Below are positions 1-5,463 of a stretch of DNA of 5,463 nucleotides, in pieces. A program made the translations under genes and the position numbers. Source of the DNA: an uncultured Candidatus Nitrosopelagicus sp. (GTDB lineage: Archaea > Thermoproteota > Nitrososphaeria > Nitrososphaerales > Nitrosopumilaceae). Below the pieces are notes generated by a model. That model saw nothing but the letters and a program-made list of their open reading frames with translations. It was not told where the DNA came from and ran no database searches. Position 1 is the first letter of the stretch. Every line of letters begins with the position of its first letter. Where the stretch lies: assembly GCA_937896695.1 (NCBI GenBank), contig CALBOT010000018.1:1-5463 (forward strand), read 5' to 3'.

Positions 1-302
1 TTGTCTGTAATGGAATAGATCACATTTGATCCTACTCTCTCTTTCTCTATGAACTTGTATTCTACACAAAAATGTAGATAATTTAGAAATGATTTTTTCA
101 TTCTAATCTTTGATTTTGAATACAAGTCTGAAAATGTCATTGGATTTGAGTTAAGCTGATACAGTAATTTCAATAGTGATAATGTGCTGAAATCTTTTGT
201 TTTTGCTCTCACTGCATCTAAGACTTGTTCATCTCGCTGAATTATGAATCCCTCGAAACGTTCTGCAACTTCTAATGGAACATATGTTAACCTTGCTCTC
301 AT
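1..302 (-). CDS. Winged helix-turn-helix DNA-binding protein, partial (C-terminus beyond left edge)
   Basis: A reading frame of 100 codons without a stop begins at the ATG at 302-300 and runs off the left edge. An in-frame TAA lies 18 nt upstream and no other start codon falls between, so this start is well fixed. About 40 N-terminal residues come first, beginning MRARLTYVPLEVAERFEGF. A winged-helix fold follows: helix 1 around residues 41-51 (LSLLKLLYQLN), helix 2 around 56-63 (TFSDLYSK), a basic recognition helix around 67-80 (RMKKSFLNYLHFCV), and a wing from 83 (KFIEKERVGSNVIYSITD). The pattern resembles the small archaeal wHTH regulators that are abundant in Nitrososphaerota. The ligand and targets cannot be read from the sequence. 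The gene is divergent from the cation exchanger, and a strong dyad lies just before its start, which suggests autoregulation (inference). The gene is real with good confidence; the exact family is less certain. Confidence 0.75.
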   Translation of the reverse strand, partial: MRARLTYVPLEVAERFEGFIIQRDEQVLDAVRAKTKDFSTLSLLKLLYQLNSNPMTFSDLYSKSKIRMKKSFLNYLHFCVEYKFIEKERVGSNVIYSITD

Positions 303-305
303 ACA

Positions 306-324
306 GTATAGTACCGTACTTTAC
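306..324. promoter_or_regulatory. 19-bp dyad, candidate operator of the winged-helix regulator
   Basis: The sequence GTATAGTACCGTACTTTAC has dyad symmetry around position 315: 8 of 9 arm positions pair (AGTAC/GTACT inside, GTA/TAC outside, one mismatch at 309/321). It sits between the TATA-like element (326-332) and the start codon (302), where a bound repressor would block initiation. Winged-helix regulators usually bind such palindromes as dimers and often control themselves. Binding by this particular protein is inference. Confidence 0.45.
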
Positions 325-325
325 C

Positions 326-332
326 ATATTAA
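326..332 (-). promoter_or_regulatory. TATA-like box of the winged-helix gene
   Basis: On the minus strand the sequence reads TTAATAT, centred about 27 nt upstream of the ATG at 302. Archaeal TATA boxes lie about 26 nt before the transcription start, so this fits a leaderless or nearly leaderless transcript. The call rests on position and composition only. Confidence 0.45.
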
Positions 333-438
333 GGTTAAGTCATGGATTGTTGAGCTAATTGATCAGTTTTACTGAACTTGAGTAAATCATGACATCTATT
401 TTCCTTGTTAGAATTGTGAATTATACGTAAGGAATGTG

Positions 439-446
439 ATTTAAAC
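439..446 (+). promoter_or_regulatory. TATA-like box of the cation exchanger gene
   Basis: ATTTAAAC is centred about 26 nt upstream of the GTG at 469, the spacing expected of a leaderless archaeal promoter. It supports GTG 469 as the true start, because no ATG lies upstream in the open frame. Together with the element at 326-332 it makes 303-468 a divergent promoter region. Confidence 0.5.
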
Positions 447-468
447 AAGATATCTTGGCATATTTGTT

Positions 469-1431
469 GTGGACGTACTTCATATTGGAAGTGTACTTGT
501 AGGATTAATTCTTCTGTGTATTGGGGGTTATGCCATCGTTTCTGGTGGTGTTTCCCTTGCAAAAAAAATTCGAATTAGTAGTATGGTTATAGGCTTAACA
601 GTTGTAGCTTATGGAACTTCTACTCCTGAATTAGCTGCTTCATTACTTGCTGCCTTTAATTCCCATACTGAGTTAATTTTAGGAAATATTGTTGGAAGCA
701 ATATCAGTAATGTTGGTATGGTAATTGGAATTTCTGCCATATTCACACCTATTCTAATTAGCAAAATCACTGTTAGTAGATGGATTCCAATAATGATTGG
801 TGTATCATTATTAGTTATAGCAATGTCATATGATGGTGAAGTTTCCCAAGTTGATGGCGTCATACTGATTGCAGTATTAGTTGGATTTACAATTTACACT
901 ATCAAAACTGTCAAAAAACAAAAACTACAACAAAATGAAAATATAGAAAATGAAGAACTTGAAGGCGAATATTTCTTATCAAAATATAAAATTGAAACTT
1001 ATCCTCAATCGATTGGTCTAATAATATCTGGAGTGATCTTGTTGTTTCTGGGTGGTCATCTCACAGTTGATGGTGCCGTAAATATTGCTAAAAGTTTGGG
1101 ATTATCTCAATTGGTTATCGGAGTAGTAATTGTTGCAATTGGTACATCCCTTCCAGAATTAATCACATCTATTATTGCGATAGCAAAAAAACAGACCGAT
1201 ATTGGTGTAGGAAATATTGTTGGAAGTAACATATACAATATTTTATTGATATTAGGAGTATCTTCAGCTTTAGTTGGAATACCTGTTGTACCTGATGTCT
1301 TTTTGAATTATTACATAATGATTGCATTTAGCCTTGTTTTATTCATAGGATTTAGAAAATACATTCCAAGATTTGTAGGAGTAGGACTCACAATTGCATT
1401 TATTGCATACTTGATTAGTCTTTTACTTTAA
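469..1431 (+). CDS. CaCA-family sodium/calcium exchanger-like membrane protein
   Basis: This 320-residue polytopic membrane protein has the two homologous alpha-repeats of the Ca2+:cation antiporter superfamily. Repeat 1 contains GTSTPE (49-54) and GNIVGSNISN (72-81); repeat 2 contains GTSLPE (225-230) and GNIVGSNIYN (248-257). Glu54 and Glu230 match the ion-coordinating glutamates of the archaeal exchanger NCX_Mj (E54 and E213). The likely role is export of Ca2+, or a related cation, across the cytoplasmic membrane in exchange for Na+ or H+; the substrate cannot be fixed from sequence. A charged, acidic hydrophilic loop (about 145-180) joins the two halves, each with about five helices. The length is normal for the YrbG/NCX_Mj type. 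The start is GTG at 469: the frame is open back to a TAA at 442-444 but has no ATG, and a TATA-like box is correctly spaced. The stop overlaps the cofH stop. Confidence 0.92.
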   Translation: MDVLHIGSVLVGLILLCIGGYAIVSGGVSLAKKIRISSMVIGLTVVAYGTSTPELAASLLAAFNSHTELILGNIVGSNISNVGMVIGISAIFTPILISKITVSRWIPIMIGVSLLVIAMSYDGEVSQVDGVILIAVLVGFTIYTIKTVKKQKLQQNENIENEELEGEYFLSKYKIETYPQSIGLIISGVILLFLGGHLTVDGAVNIAKSLGLSQLVIGVVIVAIGTSLPELITSIIAIAKKQTDIGVGNIVGSNIYNILLILGVSSALVGIPVVPDVFLNYYIMIAFSLVLFIGFRKYIPRFVGVGLTIAFIAYLISLLL

Positions 1432-2696
1432 TTTTTTCTAGAATTTTGGTATTGATATTTCTTAATTTTAATTAATTCAAAATATGATCCAAACTTTTTT
1501 GCATCTCTGACACCATCTAATCCCTCAGAATCTGCAGGTTCTGTCTGGAATTCTTTAATTTTATTATATGTTGTATTTCGTTCTGCAGGAATTCTTCCTA
1601 TACTTCTGATCAAATGTCGTATCTCTTTTGGTCTTAACAGTTGACCAAACTCTGCACCTGCTGCAGTTGAAATACTCTCATTGACTAGCGTTCCTCCAAA
1701 ATCATTTGCGCCCCAATTGAGAAGTAACTGTGAGAATTTTGGTCCTTCTTTTACCCATGACATTTGAATATTATCAATTACATTGTTCAACATGATTCGT
1801 GAAATGGCATGAACAAGAAGTGCATCATTTGAATTTGCACCTTTTTTGATATTTTCATGAAGTTGGTGTTTGTACATTGGTGCTTCTGAAAACACAAAAT
1901 TAAGTGGAACAAATTCTGTAAATCCTCCTGTTTCTTTTTGAATTTCTCTGATTGTATCTAAATGATTCACTCTGTGTTCATTTGTTTCTAAATGTCCAAA
2001 CATCATTGTTGATGTAGATCTAATTCCCATTTTGTGTGCAGTTTTTATTACGTTTGTCCAGTCTTTTACTGAAATCCTTCCTGGAGAAATTTTGTCTCTG
2101 AGTTTCTGATTGAGTATCTCTGCTGCTGTTCCAGGAATTGTATCCACTCCTGCATCTTTTAACCTACTTAGATATTCTTTTGTTGAAACTTTAGATCTAC
2201 TTGCACCATAAAGAATCTCTTCTGGCGAAAATCCATGTATGTGTATGTCTGGAATTTGAGTTTTAATTTCTCTACAAATATTTTCATATAATCCCGCATC
2301 CATGTTTGGTGGAAGTCCTGCTTGAACACAAACCTCCGTGGCTCCATATGTGTATGCTTCTTTTGCTCTTCTTGTAATTTCTTCAATAGGTAGAGTATAA
2401 CCTTCTTCTTCTCTAAAGTCTCTACTAAATGCACAAAATCCACATTGTTTTATACATACATTTGTGAAATTGATATTTCTATTTACAACATATGTCACTG
2501 TATCGCCTACTTTTTCCTTACGCAAATGATCTGCAACTCTGCCTACAAGTTGAAAATCAATTCCTTCTGCGTCAAATAGAACCAATGCTTCTCTTGAAGT
2601 AATATCTTTTCCAGAAATTGCCTTATTGAGAATTGCAGCAATCACTGGATCTGCGTATTGTAAAATTCCATCTACATCTTTATTTTCTAAATTCAT
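1428..2696 (-). CDS. cofH: CofH, 5-amino-6-(D-ribitylamino)uracil--L-tyrosine 4-hydroxyphenyl transferase (FO synthase subunit 2)
   Basis: This cytoplasmic radical SAM enzyme of coenzyme F420 synthesis joins the tyrosine side chain to 5-amino-6-(D-ribitylamino)uracil, giving the intermediate that CofG cyclises to FO. Counting from the ATG at 2696, the 422-residue protein has the cluster motif CIKQCGFC (Cys81, Cys85, Cys88) for the [4Fe-4S]/SAM centre. Family-typical blocks follow: HIHGFSPEE (152-160), IPGTAAEIL (187-195), NWGANDFGGT (327-336) and IPAERNTTYN (369-378). A TTG two codons upstream (2702) would give 424 residues. I prefer the ATG because it overlaps the cofG stop as ATGA, a usual sign of translational coupling. 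The last 44 or so residues (379-422) are lysine-rich and extend past the last recognisable block, making it somewhat long for CofH. MqnC- and MqnE-type menaquinone enzymes are relatives, but the adjacent cofG decides the assignment. Confidence 0.93.
   Translation of the reverse strand: MNLENKDVDGILQYADPVIAAILNKAISGKDITSREALVLFDAEGIDFQLVGRVADHLRKEKVGDTVTYVVNRNINFTNVCIKQCGFCAFSRDFREEEGYTLPIEEITRRAKEAYTYGATEVCVQAGLPPNMDAGLYENICREIKTQIPDIHIHGFSPEEILYGASRSKVSTKEYLSRLKDAGVDTIPGTAAEILNQKLRDKISPGRISVKDWTNVIKTAHKMGIRSTSTMMFGHLETNEHRVNHLDTIREIQKETGGFTEFVPLNFVFSEAPMYKHQLHENIKKGANSNDALLVHAISRIMLNNVIDNIQMSWVKEGPKFSQLLLNWGANDFGGTLVNESISTAAGAEFGQLLRPKEIRHLIRSIGRIPAERNTTYNKIKEFQTEPADSEGLDGVRDAKKFGSYFELIKIKKYQYQNSRKN
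1432..1437 (+). terminator. T-tract, possible terminator of the exchanger gene
   Basis: A run of six T begins immediately after the TAA of the exchanger, in a T-rich stretch with further runs to 1500. Archaeal RNA polymerase terminates at T-runs without needing a hairpin. The tract lies inside the 3' end of cofH, so its composition may partly reflect lysine codons of cofH on the other strand. Confidence 0.3.
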
Positions 2697-3856
2697 TTCC
2701 AATAACTCTCTTTTACATAATTTTTTTCATCAGCAATTAAAGATATTCTTTGTTTCAGGTCATTATTCACTAATGGAATAAATTCTGGATATACTGGAAA
2801 TCTAGCCTTAAATGAAAAACCTAAATCGTTGCATTTCTTCTCAACATTTTGAATATTTGGCCATGAAAATTCTGGATTTACATAATCTGCTGTTATCGGA
2901 GAAATTCCTCCCCAATCATTAATCCCTGTTGTTAAGAATTCATGATAATTGTTAGGTGACAAATTTGGTGGAATCTGTATATTTGCATCTGGCATTAAAA
3001 TTCTACATAATGCAACAATCGTTTTGAAATAATCTTCTTCTGGTGTACTATGATTGGACATCCTTGTTTGTGGTTTTGGATGGAAATTTTGTAAAATTAT
3101 TTCTTGAATATTGCCATATTTTTTTTGAATCTGCTTAATATCTAAAATTGATTGAATACATTCATCAGTATTTTCTCCAATTCCTACTAAAATTCCAGTT
3201 GTCATTGGAATTTTTAATTCTCCTGCATTTTTCAAAACATTTAATCTCACTTTGGGTTCTTTGCTTGGTGCATATTCATGTGGTAATCCTTTTTCTCTCA
3301 ATCTTGGACTAGAATTCTCAAGCATTATTCCCATACTTACATTACTTTTTTGAAGTTCTTTCATCTCATTTTTGGTGAGGTTTCCTGCATTAGTGTGAGG
3401 AAAAACACCTTCGTTAAGTACTGTCTCAGAACAATGAATCAAATATTCTGCTGTAGATGTAAAACCTTCATTCTTTAACCATTTTTTTGCTTCTGAATAT
3501 TTTTGTTCAGGTTTTTCACCTGTAACAAATAACGCTTCAGTACAATTGTATTTCTTTGCAAGTTTTGATAATTCTTTAACTGTCTCTAAATCCATCATTG
3601 ATAATTTTGCATCATTTGGTTCTGCCTTGTATGTGCAGTATGAACATGTATCTCTACACAAGTTAATTATATTGAAAAATACTTTTTTCGAAAAGCTGAT
3701 TCTTTTACCTTTTTTCTTATTTCTTAAATGAGCTGCAGTTTCAAAAATGATTTCTTTTGGAACCTCTTTTACCAATTGAAGTATTTCTTCTTTGCTGATC
3801 TCTTTTGATTCATTAATTTTATGAATAATTTCAAAATCAAATTGTAATTCACTCAT
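2693..3856 (-). CDS. cofG: CofG, 7,8-didemethyl-8-hydroxy-5-deazariboflavin synthase (FO synthase subunit 1)
   Basis: This second radical SAM half of FO synthase acts on the CofH product and closes the deazaflavin ring to give FO, the precursor of F420. The 387-residue protein has the motif CRDTCSYC (Cys67, Cys71, Cys74). Further CofG-type blocks are FVTGEKPE (110-117), the glycine-rich GILVGIGE (221-228), QNFHPKP (256-262), IQIPPNLSP (293-301) and GINDWGGISP (311-320). The first 50 residues or so are a charged, lysine-rich lead-in. The start is ATG 3856, with a TATA-like element 26 nt upstream. Its TGA overlaps the preferred ATG of cofH by ATGA, so the two form a cofG-cofH operon. Archaea typically keep the subunits as separate genes, whereas actinobacteria fuse them as FbiC. 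The 42-nt gap to the upstream protease leaves room for a private promoter. Confidence 0.94.
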   Translation of the reverse strand: MSELQFDFEIIHKINESKEISKEEILQLVKEVPKEIIFETAAHLRNKKKGKRISFSKKVFFNIINLCRDTCSYCTYKAEPNDAKLSMMDLETVKELSKLAKKYNCTEALFVTGEKPEQKYSEAKKWLKNEGFTSTAEYLIHCSETVLNEGVFPHTNAGNLTKNEMKELQKSNVSMGIMLENSSPRLREKGLPHEYAPSKEPKVRLNVLKNAGELKIPMTTGILVGIGENTDECIQSILDIKQIQKKYGNIQEIILQNFHPKPQTRMSNHSTPEEDYFKTIVALCRILMPDANIQIPPNLSPNNYHEFLTTGINDWGGISPITADYVNPEFSWPNIQNVEKKCNDLGFSFKARFPVYPEFIPLVNNDLKQRISLIADEKNYVKESYWK

Positions 3857-3878
3857 TGCTTAAAAATTCAGTATGGTC

Positions 3879-3885
3879 TATTTAA
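3879..3885 (-). promoter_or_regulatory. TATA-like box of the cofG-cofH operon
   Basis: The minus strand reads TTAAATA, centred 26 nt before the cofG ATG at 3856, inside the 42-nt gap after the protease stop. The spacing is that of a leaderless archaeal promoter, so cofGH probably does not depend on read-through from the protease gene, although read-through is not excluded. Confidence 0.5.
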
Positions 3886-3898
3886 TTTTGTAGAAATT

Positions 3899-5029
3899 TT
3901 ATTGAGGTCTTTCCTCAAGGATCATAGTTAATTCTAAAATTTCTCCGTTTCTATTTACTGAAAGTATCATCTCATCCCCAACTGATTTCTCCCTTTGCAG
4001 GTGAACCAGTATGTCTGAAATCTTTCTCACAGTTTCTCCATCTATTGATATTATTATGTCTCCGTCTAGGGGAAATTCTCTGCCATCCATTTCTTTTGTT
4101 TCGGTAACACCTAACAACCCTGCTGCTTCTGCAGGACTTCCTTCGATTACTGATACCACCAAGAAACCTTTTGAACTGTTTAATTTTCTAACTTCTGCTA
4201 ATTCTGGATCAACATCTGTTCCTGAAATTCCCATCCATGGGTGTTTGAATTCTCCATCTTCAATTAGAACTGGAACTACTTTTTTGACAGTATTTGATGG
4301 AACGGCAAACCCAATTCCTGAAAATTCTCCTGTTGCTGATTGTATTGCTGTATTAATTCCAACAACTTCTCCTTTCATGTTGATTAGAGGTCCTCCAGAA
4401 TTTCCAGGATTTATTGCTGCATCTGTCTGTATGACATCTGGAATTGAATATCCTGTCTCTTGTGGTAACAATCGTCCCATCTGACTAACTATTCCCGATG
4501 TCATGGAACCGGACAATCCAAACGGATTTCCAATGGCTGCAATCTTTTCGCCAACTTTCAGTTCAGAAGAATCTCCTATTTTGATTGGTTGTAGGTATGT
4601 ATTGGTTGGTTGGACTTTAACAACTGCAATATCTAAATCTCTGTCACTACCTACAACATTTCCAATGTATGATTCACCATCAAGAAATGTAATCATTACT
4701 TTTTCTGCATCCTGTACAACATGTTGATTAGTTATCACATATCCTTCATCAGAATAAACAAATCCTGAACCCATTCCTCCATCAGATTCTCCTCTCAGAA
4801 CACTTACTTGTACAATGCTTTCCTCAGATTTTTCAAAAATATCAATTAGTGAATATTCGTAACTTCTTTCTACTCCTGTTACTTCTCCTACTGTTTCCCC
4901 ATAATTTCCATTTGTAACAATCAATTCATTTGAATCATTATTTGTAATTGAATTGAATGATACAAAAACTGCAAATATTATTGCAGCCGTTGCAATTACT
5001 CCTCCAACAATAATTCCGTTATTTGCCAT
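3899..5029 (-). CDS. Membrane-anchored HtrA/DegS-like trypsin-fold serine protease with one PDZ domain
   Basis: This 376-residue S1C-family protease has an N-terminal hydrophobic segment at about residues 5-26 after a short polar start, with no clear cleavage site. It probably works as a signal anchor that places the enzyme outside the cytoplasmic membrane. A polar Asn/Asp/Ser-rich linker follows to about residue 60. The chymotrypsin-like domain spans about 61-255 with an intact triad: His103 in TNQHVV, Asp133 in DLDIAVVKV and Ser211 in GNSGGPL. One PDZ domain follows (about 266-370), with GFLVVSVIEGSPAEAAGL in its N-terminal part. One anchor, one protease and one PDZ domain is the DegS/HtrA architecture, so a role in quality control of envelope proteins is likely (family knowledge). 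The start is ATG 5029, with a TATA-like element 25 nt upstream. It shares the strand with cofGH, but no functional link is evident. Confidence 0.93.
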   Translation of the reverse strand: MANNGIIVGGVIATAAIIFAVFVSFNSITNNDSNELIVTNGNYGETVGEVTGVERSYEYSLIDIFEKSEESIVQVSVLRGESDGGMGSGFVYSDEGYVITNQHVVQDAEKVMITFLDGESYIGNVVGSDRDLDIAVVKVQPTNTYLQPIKIGDSSELKVGEKIAAIGNPFGLSGSMTSGIVSQMGRLLPQETGYSIPDVIQTDAAINPGNSGGPLINMKGEVVGINTAIQSATGEFSGIGFAVPSNTVKKVVPVLIEDGEFKHPWMGISGTDVDPELAEVRKLNSSKGFLVVSVIEGSPAEAAGLLGVTETKEMDGREFPLDGDIIISIDGETVRKISDILVHLQREKSVGDEMILSVNRNGEILELTMILEERPQ

Positions 5030-5050
5030 AATGAAAATGTGTTTGATTAA

Positions 5051-5057
5051 ACTATAA
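5051..5057 (-). promoter_or_regulatory. TATA-like box of the HtrA-like protease gene
   Basis: The minus strand reads TTATAGT, centred about 25 nt upstream of the ATG at 5029, in the 54-nt gap after the preceding gene. The position fits a leaderless archaeal promoter. The T-rich, purine-poor leader shows no Shine-Dalgarno-like GGAGG. Confidence 0.5.
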
Positions 5058-5083
5058 CCCTTACTGATTTTTGATATAAGATA

Positions 5084-5463
5084 TCACACTTTCAGATAGT
5101 TTTGAGAAAATTCCTTGATTGAATATTTCCTTCCTCTCCATGATACTGCAGAAGATTTGTTTGCATGTAAGATACCTGAAAGAAAACCTAGTACCACAAT
5201 GATTCCTCCAATAGGTGCGCCTATTGAGTTTGCTATGTTTAGGTTTAATCCCATTTTGGTTTCCATTATCGATGCTGAAAAAATTGTTACCGTTGAAATA
5301 ATTGCAGAAATCAACAAAGTCGTGAACGATATATTTGATTCAAATGCAATAACTGAATATCCCAATAATGGAATCGGTATAAATAAAATGAATAGTACGG
5401 CGAAAAATACGCCTATTGCTGTTGAAGAACTCTGATGATATAGTGGTACCATTAAACGTTTTA
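5084..5463 (-). CDS. C-terminal part of a polytopic membrane protein, probably a family 2 glycosyltransferase (N-terminus beyond right edge)
   Basis: The frame ends at the TGA at 5086-5084 and stays open to the right edge, giving about 125 residues. Three hydrophobic segments are visible, roughly TAIGVFFAVLFILFIPIPLL, FTTLLISAIISTVTIFSASI and SIGAPIGGIIVVLGFLSGIL. After the last comes a short polar tail with WRGRKY, ending SQNYLKV. A membrane bundle followed by a W-[RK]-G-R-x-Y motif near the C-terminus is typical of membrane GT2 enzymes, whose catalytic domain would lie upstream outside this window. An ATG at 5452 could start a separate 122-residue membrane protein, but the frame continues past it (K-R-L before Met) and only 11 nt are visible, so I treat the gene as truncated by the window. 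The glycosyltransferase assignment comes from the C-terminal pattern only. The protease gene follows after 54 nt. Confidence 0.6.
   Translation of the reverse strand, partial: KRLMVPLYHQSSSTAIGVFFAVLFILFIPIPLLGYSVIAFESNISFTTLLISAIISTVTIFSASIMETKMGLNLNIANSIGAPIGGIIVVLGFLSGILHANKSSAVSWRGRKYSIKEFSQNYLKV

Noticed and set aside
339..393. GTCATG and CATGAC as an inverted repeat flanking the small dyad at 363-375
   Set aside because: The arms are only six bases with no extension on either side and a 43-nt spacer. That is expected by chance in AT-rich intergenic DNA.
335..562. Minus-strand frame of 75 codons in the divergent intergenic region
   Set aside because: It overlaps the start of the exchanger, has atypical composition (many His and Gln) and no recognisable motif. 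It is better explained as chance.
2168..2443. Minus-strand frame of 91 codons inside cofH
   Set aside because: It is out of frame within a well-conserved radical SAM enzyme, and its Lys/Gln-rich translation has no family signature.
1428..3856. Possible menaquinone (MqnC/MqnE) radical SAM pair instead of F420 genes
   Set aside because: Side-by-side subunits with CofG-type blocks (FVTGEKPE, GINDWGGISP) and CofH-type blocks (HIHGFSPEE, NWGANDFGGT) fit FO synthase better.
4011..4484. Plus-strand frame of 157 codons opposite the protease gene
   Set aside because: It is antisense to an intact S1C protease with a full catalytic triad. Its Pro/Ser-rich translation is what the reverse of Gly/Glu-rich coding sequence gives.
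5115..5435. Plus-strand frame of 106 codons opposite the membrane protein
   Set aside because: It lies wholly within the antisense of a credible membrane-spanning gene and shows no domain or promoter.
5444..5451. Perfect palindrome TGGTACCA
   Set aside because: It lies inside coding sequence of the membrane protein, and eight bases is within chance expectation.

Overview
The window looks like a piece of a Nitrososphaerota (Thaumarchaeota) chromosome, probably close to Nitrosopumilus-type ammonia oxidisers. The reasons are AT-rich coding DNA with many ATA and AGA codons, a CofG/CofH pair for coenzyme F420, a short basic winged-helix protein of a kind common in that phylum, and promoters with a TATA element about 25-27 nt before the start codon and almost no leader. 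No 16S, tRNA, mobile element, CRISPR array or phage gene is visible. The lineage is inferred from these traits and was not tested by a search.

Layout from left to right. Bases 1-302 (minus) hold the first 100 codons of a winged-helix DNA-binding protein that runs off the left edge. Bases 303-468 are a divergent intergenic region with one TATA-like element for each side and a 19-bp dyad (306-324) next to the regulator's start. Bases 469-1431 (plus) encode a CaCA-family cation exchanger. Its stop codon overlaps, tail to tail, the stop of cofH (1428-2696, minus). cofH is overlapped at its start by the end of cofG (2693-3856, minus) through an ATGA junction. Next comes a membrane-anchored HtrA/DegS-like serine protease (3899-5029, minus). 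The last gene is the C-terminal part of a polytopic membrane protein, probably a family 2 glycosyltransferase (5084 to the right edge, minus).

Functionally, CofG and CofH together make FO, the deazaflavin chromophore of F420, from tyrosine, S-adenosylmethionine and 5-amino-6-(D-ribitylamino)uracil. They are translationally coupled and appear to have their own promoter. The protease and the putative glycosyltransferase are cell-envelope functions that share the strand but have no visible link to F420. The exchanger and the divergent winged-helix gene share an intergenic region, so the regulator may control itself and possibly the exchanger.

The window is mostly ordinary core genome. The most noteworthy signals are regulatory: the dyad at the winged-helix start, the regular leaderless promoter geometry, and the overlapping convergent gene ends. 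I saw no evidence for an undescribed multi-gene system.
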